A DNA stretch of 64,000 nt. It comes from Rubrobacter xylanophilus. GTDB lineage: Bacteria > Actinomycetota > Rubrobacteria > Rubrobacterales > Rubrobacteraceae. Below, piece by piece: positions 17,643-25,920 of the stretch (the first letter of the stretch is position 1; every line of letters starts with the position of its first letter). The notes beneath the pieces are model-generated. The model was not told the origin of the DNA. It ran no database searches and saw nothing but the letters and a program-made list of their open reading frames with translations. The translations under genes and the position numbers were made by a program. The stretch spans positions 607,501-671,500 of the forward strand of contig NZ_AP019791.1 in NCBI RefSeq assembly GCF_007164525.1, written 5' to 3'.

Positions 17643-17820
17643 CCCCTACCCCACACCCCCGAAACCAACATCATTCGCCAATGGTTCCCTCTCTCGCTCC
17701 TCGTACCCGCATACTAACCCATACGCTCTTCGCTTTTCGCGCTACCACTTGTCTTTTGTGAATTTCAGTTTATTAAATATATTTACTTCAATTGCTGTAA
17801 TAGTGCAAAGGAGGTGGGTG
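17643..17820. promoter_or_regulatory. AT-rich divergent promoter region
   Basis: The stretch 17690-17815 is strikingly AT-rich for this window, with TTTATTAAATATATTTAC near 17769-17786. A TTGTCT box at 17749-17754 is followed 16-18 bp later by TATTAA/TTAAAT, a plausible promoter for the plus-strand gene. On the minus strand TAGTAT (17716 to 17711) could be the -10 of the Crp/Fnr gene. A lone CRP-like half site TGTGA is at 17756-17760. The region ends in a perfect AAAGGAGGTG ribosome site. Confidence 0.4.
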
Positions 17821-18510
17821 ATGCGGGAGAGGGTCGAAGAAGTGGTTGCCGCCTCTGGGACAAGGGGCGATATCGAGCGGGTTAGGAGGCTGCTCGGGGC
17901 TGCGAGGGAGCGTCACGAGGCGGATGCGGTGGTGCTCATCGGAGATCTCAGCCTCCGTGGGGAGGCGGAGGAGTACGCCGGGATTTTACGGGTACTTGGG
18001 GAGGCCAACATACCTGCCTTCTACGTACCGGGGCCGGGGGATGCTCCCTTCGGGCGGTATCTCAGGGAGGTCTACAACGCGGAGGTGGTCTTCCCGTTCC
18101 TGCACGGGGTGCACGGGAGCTTCGCCTTCGGGCCCGGGTATGTGCTGTTCGCCGGGATGGGTGGTGAAGTTGTGGACGGGGCGCGGCCGGAACGGGAGGA
18201 GGAGAGCGGGCTGCGCTATCCCGGGTGGGAGGTGGAGTACCGGCTCAAGGTGCTCCACGAGCTCAGGGACTACCAGCGGGTGTTTCTGTTCGGGACGCCG
18301 CCGGCGCACAAGGGCTTCGGTGAGGGTGGCAGCCAGACGCTTGCCGAGCTCGTCAAGACCCATTCGCCGCGGGTGGTGTTCGCGGGTGGGGAGGATTTCG
18401 CGTGTGAGGAGCTCGGCAGCTCGCTCGTGGTCTCGCCCGGGGCGCTCTCTGAGGGGCGGTATGCCGTGGTTCGGATCACGGGGAGGGAAGCCCGGGCGCA
18501 CGAGCTGTAG
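17821..18510 (+). CDS. Degenerate metallophosphoesterase-like protein
   Basis: The fold of small calcineurin-like phosphoesterases is recognisable over 229 residues (AVVLIGDLSLRGEAEEYAGI, IPAFYVPGPGD, VVSPGALSEGRYAVV). The metal ligands have eroded: the DxHG box reads G-T-R-G (residues 13-16), GNHD reads GPGD (71-74), and GHTH is replaced by GGED. Only GD at 41-42 is canonical. It is therefore likely a non-catalytic binding protein. The ATG is fixed by AAAGGAGGTG. Upstream in-frame sequence is AT-rich and non-coding. It precedes secDF, but a separate promoter lies between. Confidence 0.8.
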   Translation: MRERVEEVVAASGTRGDIERVRRLLGAARERHEADAVVLIGDLSLRGEAEEYAGILRVLGEANIPAFYVPGPGDAPFGRYLREVYNAEVVFPFLHGVHGSFAFGPGYVLFAGMGGEVVDGARPEREEESGLRYPGWEVEYRLKVLHELRDYQRVFLFGTPPAHKGFGEGGSQTLAELVKTHSPRVVFAGGEDFACEELGSSLVVSPGALSEGRYAVVRITGREARAHEL

Positions 18511-18533
18511 CGGTTTGGGTATGAGGGAGAGGA

Positions 18534-18560
18534 GGCTGGTGCTAGAATCTAGCACCAGCC
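18534..18560. promoter_or_regulatory. Perfect 27-bp palindrome with embedded -10 box upstream of secD
   Basis: Arms GGCTGGTGCTAGA and TCTAGCACCAGCC are perfect 13-bp complements around a single A, ending one base before the secD ATG. A TAGAAT -10 box (18543-18548) lies in the centre, which would put the transcription start about 6 nt before the ATG. No T-run follows. The geometry fits an operator that blocks the secDF promoter. An mRNA hairpin is less likely because most of it would not be transcribed from this promoter. Confidence 0.7.
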
Positions 18561-18561
18561 G

Positions 18562-20025
18562 ATGAACAGCACGCGCAACAACCTCATCATCCTCGGGCTG
18601 GTACTGGTGCTCATCGCGGTTTCGGCCTACCTGATCTTCATCCGCCAGCCCGTTGCGCGGGCCACGCAGCTCGGGCTGGACCTCAAGGGCGGGGTACGGG
18701 TGCAGCTCGAGGGGTACCAGAACGACGGCAGCGAGGTCACCCGCGAGGAGATGGAGCGGGCGGTGGAGATCATCCGCCAGCGGGTGGACAGCCTGGGGGT
18801 GACCGAGCCGGAGATCCGGCTGCAGGGCCAGAACCAGGTGCTGGTGGATCTCCCGGGCATCTCCGACCGCGACCGGGCCGTCGAGGTCATCGGGCGCACG
18901 GCCCAGCTCGGGTTCTACGAGGTTCTGGCCTTCGAGGAGCGTCCCGGGGTCTCCGAGGGGCGGGTGGACGAGGCCAAACGGGAGATCCGGGAGAGCCTGC
19001 GGCGGGACGACGTGTACAGGGAGGGGAAGACCAAGATCCTCTTCGAGGAGAGCCCGAGCCCGGACGGGCGGGGGGTATACGTCGCGGGGTACGTCGTCCG
19101 GGAGCATCCGGACATGACCGGTGATGCGGTCGAGAGTGCCAATCTGGGGCGCGATCCGGCGGGGCGGCTGCAGGTCGAGATAGACCTCACCGGTCGGGGA
19201 GGGGACCAGTTCTTCGACCTCACCCGCCAGATAGTGGATGGCGCGCTGGAGCGGGGCGAGCCCGGGACCGGGCGGCTCGCCATCGTGCTCGACCAGGACG
19301 TGGTCAGCGCGCCGGTGGTGGACGAACCGATCCCCGGCGGTCAGGTGGTCATCCAGAACACCAGCTCGCCCACGGGGCTGCCCGAGCAGGAGGCCCGGGA
19401 GCTCGAGATCGTTTTGCAGACCGGGGCGTTGCCGGTGAACATGCGGGTGCTCTCGGTGGAGACCATCGGGCCCACGCTGGGGACCGAGTCTCTGCGGAGC
19501 GGGCTCATCGCTGCCTTGGCGGGGTTCGGGCTCGTGTTGCTCTTTCTCCTCGCCATCTACCGGGCGCTCGGGGTGGTGGCCGGGCTTGCGCTGCTCATCT
19601 ACGCCTTCCTGTTGTGGGGGCTCATCGTGGCCATTCCCATAACCGTGACCCTGCCGGGGATCGCCGGGATCGTGCTCTCCGTAGGGGTGGCGGCGGATGC
19701 GAACATCGTGATCTTCGAGCGGATAAAGGAGGAGGTGCGGCGGGGCAAGACGCCGCGCACCGCGGTGCAGCTGGGCTACCAGAAGGGGTTCCGGGCGATC
19801 CTGGACGGCAACATCACCACGCTCATCACCGCCTTCATCCTGTTCGCCATGGCCAGCGCGCAGGTGCGGGGGTTCGCGGTGCTGCTGGCGATCGGCGTGG
19901 TGCTCTCCATGTTCACGGCGGTGGTGGTCACCCGTGCGCTGCTGGGGTTGCTCTCCAGCCGGGGCATCCATCTCTCTCCCGCCATGATGGGGGTCTCCAA
20001 GAAGAACCTCGCGGGGGCCCGCTAG
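18562..20025 (+). CDS. secD: Protein translocase subunit SecD
   Basis: SecD (487 residues) works with SecF and SecYEG, using proton motive force to pull preproteins across the membrane. It has an N-terminal TM helix (about 8-27), LGLDLKGGVRV in the first periplasmic domain, a large external domain, and five C-terminal TM helices. The C-terminal half carries the conserved LPGIAGIVLSVGVAADANIVIFERIKEE region. There is no Shine-Dalgarno sequence because the palindrome abuts the ATG, which is consistent with a very short leader. secF follows after one base. Confidence 0.97.
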   Translation: MNSTRNNLIILGLVLVLIAVSAYLIFIRQPVARATQLGLDLKGGVRVQLEGYQNDGSEVTREEMERAVEIIRQRVDSLGVTEPEIRLQGQNQVLVDLPGISDRDRAVEVIGRTAQLGFYEVLAFEERPGVSEGRVDEAKREIRESLRRDDVYREGKTKILFEESPSPDGRGVYVAGYVVREHPDMTGDAVESANLGRDPAGRLQVEIDLTGRGGDQFFDLTRQIVDGALERGEPGTGRLAIVLDQDVVSAPVVDEPIPGGQVVIQNTSSPTGLPEQEARELEIVLQTGALPVNMRVLSVETIGPTLGTESLRSGLIAALAGFGLVLLFLLAIYRALGVVAGLALLIYAFLLWGLIVAIPITVTLPGIAGIVLSVGVAADANIVIFERIKEEVRRGKTPRTAVQLGYQKGFRAILDGNITTLITAFILFAMASAQVRGFAVLLAIGVVLSMFTAVVVTRALLGLLSSRGIHLSPAMMGVSKKNLAGAR

Positions 20026-20026
20026 G

Positions 20027-20917
20027 GTGTTCGCCCGGGTGGACTTCGTCCGGCGCTGGAGGCTCTGGTTCGCCATCTCCGGGATCCTGCTCGCGGCGGG
20101 CATCCTGGCCATCGCGCTGGGGCGCCTGGAGTTCGGCATAGACTTCCAGGGCGGGGTGCAGTTCACCGCGACCGACGCCTCCCGGCAGCTGGACGAGGGG
20201 GAACTGCGCGACCGGCTGCCCTCCTTCGTGGAGCGGGAGGCCGTGATCCAGCGGCTCGGCGATAGCGGCTACGAGGTACGCACGCCCGTGCTCGACCGAC
20301 AGCAGACCAACCGGGTGCAGCGGTCCATGCAGGAAGCGCTCGGGGCCGAGGTCAGCGTCACCAGCGTGAGCCCCAGCTTCGGTGAGCAGGTTCGCGACCA
20401 GGCGCTCCAGGCGGTCGCGGCCGCGCTCCTGATCATCGTTTTCTTCATCACCATCCGCTACGAGTTCGCCTTCGCGCTGGCGGCGATGGCGGCGCTGGTG
20501 CACGACATCCTGATGACCGTGGGTTTCTATGCCATCGTGGGGCGGGAGGTCAATTTGGTGACCGTGGTCGCGGTCTTGACCGTGCTGGGTTACTCGCTCT
20601 ACGACACCGTCATCATCTTCGACAGGATTCGGGAGAACTCCCCGAGCGTCGGCTACAACCGACGGCGCTTCGACGAGGTCATCAACACCTCCATCCGGCA
20701 GGTCATCCGGCGTTCGATCTACACCTCGGTCTCGACCCTCATCCCGGTAACGGCCCTCCTGATCTTCGGCCGCTCCACGCTGGCGGATTTCGCCTTCGCG
20801 TTGCTGGTCGGGATTGCGGCGGGGACCTACAGCTCCATCTTCATAGCCTCACCGGTCCTCTCGCTGTACAAGGCGTGGCGGGCGGGGAAGCTGGGATCTG
20901 CGACGCGCGCGGCCTAG
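20027..20917 (+). CDS. secF: Protein translocase subunit SecF
   Basis: SecF (296 residues) is the second half of the SecDF export motor. It has a first TM helix (about 15-31), the conserved EFGIDFQGGVQF beta region, and a cluster of TM helices containing ALVHDILMTVGFYA and LTVLGYSLYDTVIIFDRIREN. Its GTG start lies one base after the secD stop. The protein is of normal length and ends before a small gap containing a new promoter (TACTAT near 20926). Confidence 0.97.
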   Translation: MFARVDFVRRWRLWFAISGILLAAGILAIALGRLEFGIDFQGGVQFTATDASRQLDEGELRDRLPSFVEREAVIQRLGDSGYEVRTPVLDRQQTNRVQRSMQEALGAEVSVTSVSPSFGEQVRDQALQAVAAALLIIVFFITIRYEFAFALAAMAALVHDILMTVGFYAIVGREVNLVTVVAVLTVLGYSLYDTVIIFDRIRENSPSVGYNRRRFDEVINTSIRQVIRRSIYTSVSTLIPVTALLIFGRSTLADFAFALLVGIAAGTYSSIFIASPVLSLYKAWRAGKLGSATRAA

Positions 20918-20972
20918 GGGACCGCGTACTATCATGTAGGGCTACGGCTCTCACCGGAGGAGGTTTTTGCGT

Positions 20973-21386
20973 ATGCGCGGAACGATCGGCGAGGCGCTGG
21001 AGCGCCTCATCCTGCTGCAGATAGGGGCTGCTGCGGCGACTCGGGACAAGGTGGAGGAGATCGTGGAGCGCCTGGTCGAGCAGGGGCGGGTCGAACGCGA
21101 GGAGGGCCGCACGCTGGTGGACCAGGTGCTCCGGCGCGCCCGGGAGCGCTCTTCCGGCGCCCGCTCGCTCGTGGACTCTTCGATGCAGCAGGGGCTCAGG
21201 AGCGCGGGGCTCCCAACCCGGGAGGATTACGAGGACCTGCTCTTCCGGGTCGAGCAGCTCGAGCACCGGGTGCGGATGCTGGAGGGGCGTTCATCGGAGC
21301 CTCCGTCGGCCGGAGGACCAGAGGGCGTGACCGGTCCCGGCGGTGAGCCGCCGCGGGAGGGGCCTGAGACCCCGCCCGGGCTCTAG
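20973..21386 (+). CDS. Phasin/PhaF-like coiled-coil protein
   Basis: This 137-residue protein begins with a helical region (TIGEALERLILLQIGAAAATRDKVEEIVERLVEQG) like the first part of polyhydroxyalkanoate granule-associated proteins. A second coiled coil (DYEDLLFRVEQLEHRVRMLE) and a Pro/Gly-rich tail follow. It may act as a membrane- or granule-associated adaptor. No PHA synthase is in the window, so the name describes similarity only. ATG 20973 is chosen because GGAGGAGG is 9 nt upstream. TTG 20967 is too close to it. It probably forms an operon with the ABC1 kinase downstream. Confidence 0.65.
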   Translation: MRGTIGEALERLILLQIGAAAATRDKVEEIVERLVEQGRVEREEGRTLVDQVLRRARERSSGARSLVDSSMQQGLRSAGLPTREDYEDLLFRVEQLEHRVRMLEGRSSEPPSAGGPEGVTGPGGEPPREGPETPPGL

Positions 21387-21413
21387 GCCCACACCGGCGC
21401 CTGCCGCGGGGAG

Positions 21414-23066
21414 ATGGGCGGGAGGTCCGGCAACCTGCGGCGGTTCGCCCAGATCGGGCGGGTGCTCGTCCGCCACGGGTTTGGCTTCGTCTTCGACGCC
21501 CGACGGGAGCGTCGCGAGGAGCGCGGGCTGCAGGAGGTGCTCGCCCCGAGCTTCGGGGTGCGGCTGCGCCGGGCTCTCGACGACCTCGGTCCGACCTTCG
21601 TGAAGTTCGGTCAGCTCCTCTCCACCCGCTCGGATATCCTGCCCGAGAGTGTGCTCTCCGAGCTCCAGAAGCTGCAGGACACCGTGGCCCCCATGCCTCC
21701 TGGCGTGGCACGGGCCATAGTGGAGCGCGAGCTCGGGGTGCCGCTGGAGAGGATCTTCGAGAGCTTCGACCCCGAGCCGCTGGGCTCCGCGAGTATCGGG
21801 CAGGTGCACCGGGCGGTACTCAGGGACGGCGGCGGAGTGGTGGCGGTCAAGGTGCAGCGACCGGAGGCCCGGCCGCGGGTGGAGTCGGATCTGGAGCTCA
21901 TGCACGAGCTCGCGGACTTCATAGACCGGAGGTTCGGCGAGCGGATCTTCGTGGACGTACGGGGGCTCGTGGCCGAGTTTGAGGGCGTGATCCGCCGGGA
22001 GCTGGACTATGCGGCCGAGGCCGAGAACGCCCGCCGGTTTCGGGCCAACTTCGCGGGGAGCCGGGTGAAGATCCCGGCGGTCTACACGGAGCTCTCCACC
22101 TCCCGGGTGCTTACGCTGGAGTACGTGGAGGGAACCCGTTTCTACGCCATCCGCCCGCTCCTGCTCAGGCCCTCCGAGCGGCGGCGGGTGGCCGAACTGG
22201 GGGCGGAGGCTATCTTCCGGATGGCCTTCGAGCACGGCTTCTTCCACGGCGACCCGCACCCGGGCAACCTCATCCTCACCCCCGGGGGCGACCTCGCGCT
22301 GCTGGACTTCGGGATGGTGGGCTTTCTGAGCCGGGGAGACATAGACGCCCTGGGGCGGCTGTTCGTGGCGGTCATCGACCGTGATGCACCCGCGGTGCTC
22401 GTGGGGCTCGAAGAGCTCGGCGTGCAGTACGCGCCAGAGGTGCGGACGGAGCTGGTCCAGGAGATCGGGGAGTTCCTGCACAAGTACTCCGGGCTCTCCG
22501 TTGGAGAGGTGACCCTCGGTCAAGCGCTCTCCGAGCTGGTCTCGCTGGCCCGGCGCTACCGGCTGCGGGTGCCGCCGGTCTTCCCCCTGCTGACCAAGGC
22601 GCTGGTGACCGCCGAGGGGATTGCGCGCTCCATCGACCCCACCCTCAACGTCTACGAGGTGGCCCGGCCCTACGCCCGGCGGCTGCTCGTCGAGCGCTAC
22701 AGGCCGGCCGCCGTCCGGGAGGCGCTGCAGGAGCGGGCGCTGGAGTACGCCCGCTACGCGGAGGACTACCCGGAGCAGGTCCGGCAGCTCCTCTCCGAGC
22801 TGGCCGACGGCGAGCTGGAGGTGCGGCTGCGGCACCGGGGACTGGACAACCTCGCCGGAGAGGTGGACGTGCTCGCCAACCGGCTTGTCTTCGCGGTGGT
22901 CACCGGGGCGCTCATCGTCGGCTCCTCCGTCCTCGGGGCCTTCGAACTGGGCGGACCCACCGTCCCCTACGTCGGGGTGCCGCTCGTGAGCTTCCTCGGC
23001 TTCAGCCTCGCCCTCGTGCTCGCCTCGGTGGTGCTCGTCATCATCTTCCGCTCCGGTCGGCTGTGA
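21414..23066 (+). CDS. ABC1/UbiB-family atypical kinase
   Basis: UbiB/AarF/COQ8-like protein (550 residues). The family hallmark KxGQ is FVKFGQLLSTR at 62-72. The alanine-rich loop GSASIGQVHRA replaces a P-loop, with the catalytic lysine in VVAVKVQRP. HGDPHPGN and DFGMVG are the catalytic and metal-binding motifs. Two TM helices end the protein (VFAVVTGALIVGSS and FLGFSLALVLASVVLVII). Family members support isoprenoid-quinone synthesis or lipid homeostasis. There are no quinone-synthesis neighbours here, but the upstream phasin-like gene is 27 nt away. Confidence 0.92.
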   Translation: MGGRSGNLRRFAQIGRVLVRHGFGFVFDARRERREERGLQEVLAPSFGVRLRRALDDLGPTFVKFGQLLSTRSDILPESVLSELQKLQDTVAPMPPGVARAIVERELGVPLERIFESFDPEPLGSASIGQVHRAVLRDGGGVVAVKVQRPEARPRVESDLELMHELADFIDRRFGERIFVDVRGLVAEFEGVIRRELDYAAEAENARRFRANFAGSRVKIPAVYTELSTSRVLTLEYVEGTRFYAIRPLLLRPSERRRVAELGAEAIFRMAFEHGFFHGDPHPGNLILTPGGDLALLDFGMVGFLSRGDIDALGRLFVAVIDRDAPAVLVGLEELGVQYAPEVRTELVQEIGEFLHKYSGLSVGEVTLGQALSELVSLARRYRLRVPPVFPLLTKALVTAEGIARSIDPTLNVYEVARPYARRLLVERYRPAAVREALQERALEYARYAEDYPEQVRQLLSELADGELEVRLRHRGLDNLAGEVDVLANRLVFAVVTGALIVGSSVLGAFELGGPTVPYVGVPLVSFLGFSLALVLASVVLVIIFRSGRL

Positions 23067-23084
23067 GGGGCCGCCGGTCCGGAC

Positions 23085-23093
23085 TGTTATAAT
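23085..23093 (+). promoter_or_regulatory. Leaderless extended -10 promoter of rsh
   Basis: TGTTATAAT is a consensus -10 with an extended TGn element. The hexamer TATAAT (23088-23093) ends exactly 7 nt before the rsh ATG. No Shine-Dalgarno is present in the intervening CCCCCCG. Confidence 0.7.
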
Positions 23094-23100
23094 CCCCCCG

Positions 23101-25329
23101 ATGGAAGCCGCAAGTACACGGGGACGGGTGAGGGGCGCGGCCGGACCGCCGGTCACCATCTCCTCGCTTCTGGAGAAGGTGCTCGGCTACTGGCCCGACC
23201 AGAGCGCCGAGGAGCTCATCGCCGAAGCGTACAACCTGGCGCACGCCGCCCACCGGGGGCAGCGGCGCCGGAGTGGCGAGCCCTTCATCCTGCACCCGCT
23301 GGCCACCGCGGACATTCTCGCCGACCTCAGGATGGACCCCACCACCATAGCCGCGGCGCTGCTGCACGACGTTCTGGAGGACACCGGGGTGAGCAAGGAC
23401 GAGCTCGCGGAGAGGTTCGGCGGGGAGGTGGCCGACATCGTGGATGGGGTCACCAAGCTCAAGCGTCTCCCGAGCGGGAATCTGGAGGAGGCACAGGCCG
23501 AGTCTCTGCGGAAGATGATCGTCGCGATGAGCCGGGACGTGCGCGTGATCATCATCAAGCTCGCCGACCGGCTGCACAACATGCGCACCCTCGAGTACCT
23601 CAAGCGCGAGACCCAGCTTGAGAAGGCCACCGAGACGCTCGAGATCTACGCCCCGCTGGCGCACCGCCTCGGGATCTACTCGCTCAAGTGGGAGCTCGAG
23701 GATCTGGCGTTCGCCACCCTCCACCCCCGGCGCTACGAGGAGATAAAGCGGCTGGTGGCCGCCCGGCGGGACGAGCGGGAGGCGTTCATCAGCGCGCGGG
23801 CCGCCGAGCTCAAACGTTATCTCTCGGAGGCCGGGATAGAGGCCGAGGTCAAGGGGCGGGTCAAGCACTTCTACTCCATCTACAACAAGATGGTCCGCCG
23901 CAACAAAGAGTTCAACGAGATCTACGACCTGGCGGGCCTCAGGGTCATCGTGGACTCGGTGCGCGACTGCTACGGGGCGCTCGGCGTGATCCACTCCGTC
24001 TGGAAGCCGATCCCCGGGCGTTTCAAGGACTACATCGCGATGCCCAAGTTCAACATGTACCAGTCGCTGCACACCACGGTCATGTCCAACGAGGGCAAGC
24101 TGCTGGAGATCCAGATTCGCACCGAGGAGATGGATCGCACCGCCGAGTACGGCATCGCCGCGCACTGGATGTACAAGGAGGGGGTCGGCGAGAACGGGCG
24201 CGCGGACCGGCTGGCCTGGCTGAAGAGCATGATGGAGTGGCAGCAGGAGACCTCCAGCGCGCTGGAGTTCATGGAGGCGCTCAAGGGCGAGCTCGGGGCC
24301 GACGAGGTCTACGTCTTCACCCCCAAGGGGGACGTCATAAGCCTGCCCTCCGGGGCCACCCCGATAGACTTCGCCTACCACGTGCACACCGAGGTCGGCC
24401 ACCGCTGCATCGGGGCGAAGGTGAACGGCAGGATCGTCCCGCTGGACTCGGAGCTGGTCTCCGGTGACCGGGTGGAGATCATCACCGGCAAGTCGGCGAG
24501 TCCCTCCCGCGACTGGCTCTCGGTGGTCAGGAGCGGCCGGGCGCGCAACAAGATCCGGCAGTACTTCAACAAGGCCGACCGGGAGGAGAACCTGGCTTCG
24601 GGGCGGGAGAAGGTGATGGAGCTGCTCAAGAAGCGGCACCTGAACAACGTCCCGCACGAGGTGCTGGAGGAGGTCGCCGCGGACTCGAACTACCAGAGCC
24701 TCGAAGACCTGTTCGCCGCCGTGGGGCAGGGCGCCCTCTCGGCGGAGAACGTTGTGCACCGGGTGGCCGAGCGGGTGGAGCCCCCGGAGGAGGAGAGCGC
24801 GCCGCGCAGCCCGGCCCTCGCTCCGCTGCCGCTCCCGGACGATGGCCGGCCGGACGAGGAGACCGGGGTGCGGGTGATCGGGGCGAGCGGCATCCTGACC
24901 CGGCTGGCGCGCTGCTGCACCCCGATGCCCGGCGACGAGATCGTGGGCTACGTCTCGCTGGGGCGGGGGGTGGTGGTTCACGCCGCCGGCTGCCCCAACG
25001 CCCGCGCGCTGCGGGAGCGCGACCCGGACCGCTTCGTCGAGGTGGAGTGGGCCGTGGGCGACGGTAGGCTCTTCACGGTGGAGCTGATGGTCGAGGCGCT
25101 GGACAGGATGCACCTTTTGCGCGACATCACCGCGACCATCTCCGATTCGGGCGTGAGCATCCTCTCCGCCCGGGTGGACACCATCGAGGAGCGCACCGCC
25201 CTCAGCCGCTTCGCCTTCCGGGCGGCGAGCGCCCAACACGTGGAGGAGATCATCCGGAAGGTGCGCGCGATCCCGGACGTCTACGACGTCTACCGGGTCT
25301 CGCGCGACGGCACACCGATCGAGAGGTAG
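23101..25329 (+). CDS. Bifunctional (p)ppGpp synthetase/hydrolase Rsh
   Basis: This long RelA/SpoT homologue (742 residues) makes and degrades (p)ppGpp. The hydrolase HD domain is intact (H51, H65, H89-D90, and E93-D94 in LLHDVLEDT). The synthetase domain has EIYDLAGLRVIVDS, GRFKDYIAMPK and NMYQSLHTTV. A TGS domain (VYVFTPKGDVISLPSGATPIDFAY), a zinc/helical region with CCTPMPGD and a C-terminal ACT domain follow. Both active sites look functional, as is usual for the single Rsh of actinobacteria. Initiation appears leaderless. Confidence 0.97.
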   Translation: MEAASTRGRVRGAAGPPVTISSLLEKVLGYWPDQSAEELIAEAYNLAHAAHRGQRRRSGEPFILHPLATADILADLRMDPTTIAAALLHDVLEDTGVSKDELAERFGGEVADIVDGVTKLKRLPSGNLEEAQAESLRKMIVAMSRDVRVIIIKLADRLHNMRTLEYLKRETQLEKATETLEIYAPLAHRLGIYSLKWELEDLAFATLHPRRYEEIKRLVAARRDEREAFISARAAELKRYLSEAGIEAEVKGRVKHFYSIYNKMVRRNKEFNEIYDLAGLRVIVDSVRDCYGALGVIHSVWKPIPGRFKDYIAMPKFNMYQSLHTTVMSNEGKLLEIQIRTEEMDRTAEYGIAAHWMYKEGVGENGRADRLAWLKSMMEWQQETSSALEFMEALKGELGADEVYVFTPKGDVISLPSGATPIDFAYHVHTEVGHRCIGAKVNGRIVPLDSELVSGDRVEIITGKSASPSRDWLSVVRSGRARNKIRQYFNKADREENLASGREKVMELLKKRHLNNVPHEVLEEVAADSNYQSLEDLFAAVGQGALSAENVVHRVAERVEPPEEESAPRSPALAPLPLPDDGRPDEETGVRVIGASGILTRLARCCTPMPGDEIVGYVSLGRGVVVHAAGCPNARALRERDPDRFVEVEWAVGDGRLFTVELMVEALDRMHLLRDITATISDSGVSILSARVDTIEERTALSRFAFRAASAQHVEEIIRKVRAIPDVYDVYRVSRDGTPIER

Positions 25330-25341
25330 CAGGGGGGAAGC

Positions 25342-25920
25342 TTGGCCGAGATCGAGCGGGTTGCCGTCTCCTTCGACGGCCTTGAGGTCAACTCCTACGT
25401 CGTGCACGCCCCGGAGGGCGAGGTGATCGTCGACGCCGGCGCGGAGCCGGAGAGGATCCTGGAGCGGCTGCGGGGCGAGGCGCTGGCCATCCTCGTCACC
25501 CACGGTCACGCGGACCACATCGGGGCGCTGGAGGAGGTGCGCCGCGCCACGGGCGCCCCCGTCTACATGCACCCGGCCGACGCCGAACCCGCGGGGGTGG
25601 CGGGCTACGGCTCGCTGGAGGACGGTCGTCTCCTCCAGCTCGGGGGGGAGGGCTTCCGGGTGCTGCACACCCCCGGGCACTCGCCGGGCTCGGTGACCTT
25701 CGTCGTCGGCGAGGACCAGCTGGTGGGCGACCTGATCCTGCCGGGCAGCGTGGGCCGCACGGACCTCCCCGGCGCCTCCTGGGAGGAGATAGAGCTCTCG
25801 CTGCGCAAGGTCATGTCCCTGTGGTCGGAGAGGACCCGGCTGTACTGCGGGCATGGGCCGGTGCTCTCGGCGGCGCGGGAGCTGGAGACCAATCCCTACC
25901 TCCCGCCGGAGGTGCCATGA
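25342..25920 (+). CDS. Metallo-beta-lactamase-fold hydrolase (glyoxalase II-like)
   Basis: This 192-residue hydrolase has the metal motif THGHADHIG (H54, H56, D58, H59), then HTPGHSPGS and the late GHGP histidine, giving two metal sites. It is close to glyoxalase II-like thioesterases, but the substrate is not defined. It starts at TTG after GGGGGGAAG. Its stop overlaps the hisS ATG (ATGA). The order rsh-MBL-hisS is common in Gram-positive genomes. Confidence 0.9.
   Translation: MAEIERVAVSFDGLEVNSYVVHAPEGEVIVDAGAEPERILERLRGEALAILVTHGHADHIGALEEVRRATGAPVYMHPADAEPAGVAGYGSLEDGRLLQLGGEGFRVLHTPGHSPGSVTFVVGEDQLVGDLILPGSVGRTDLPGASWEEIELSLRKVMSLWSERTRLYCGHGPVLSAARELETNPYLPPEVP

Noticed and set aside
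17756-17772. CRP-type site in the AT-rich region (TGTGA half site)
   Set aside because: Only one half is present. The second half does not match TCACA.
21196-23159. Large minus-strand frames opposite the ABC1 kinase gene
   Set aside because: His/Pro/Arg-rich shadow frames. The plus strand carries intact kinase motifs.
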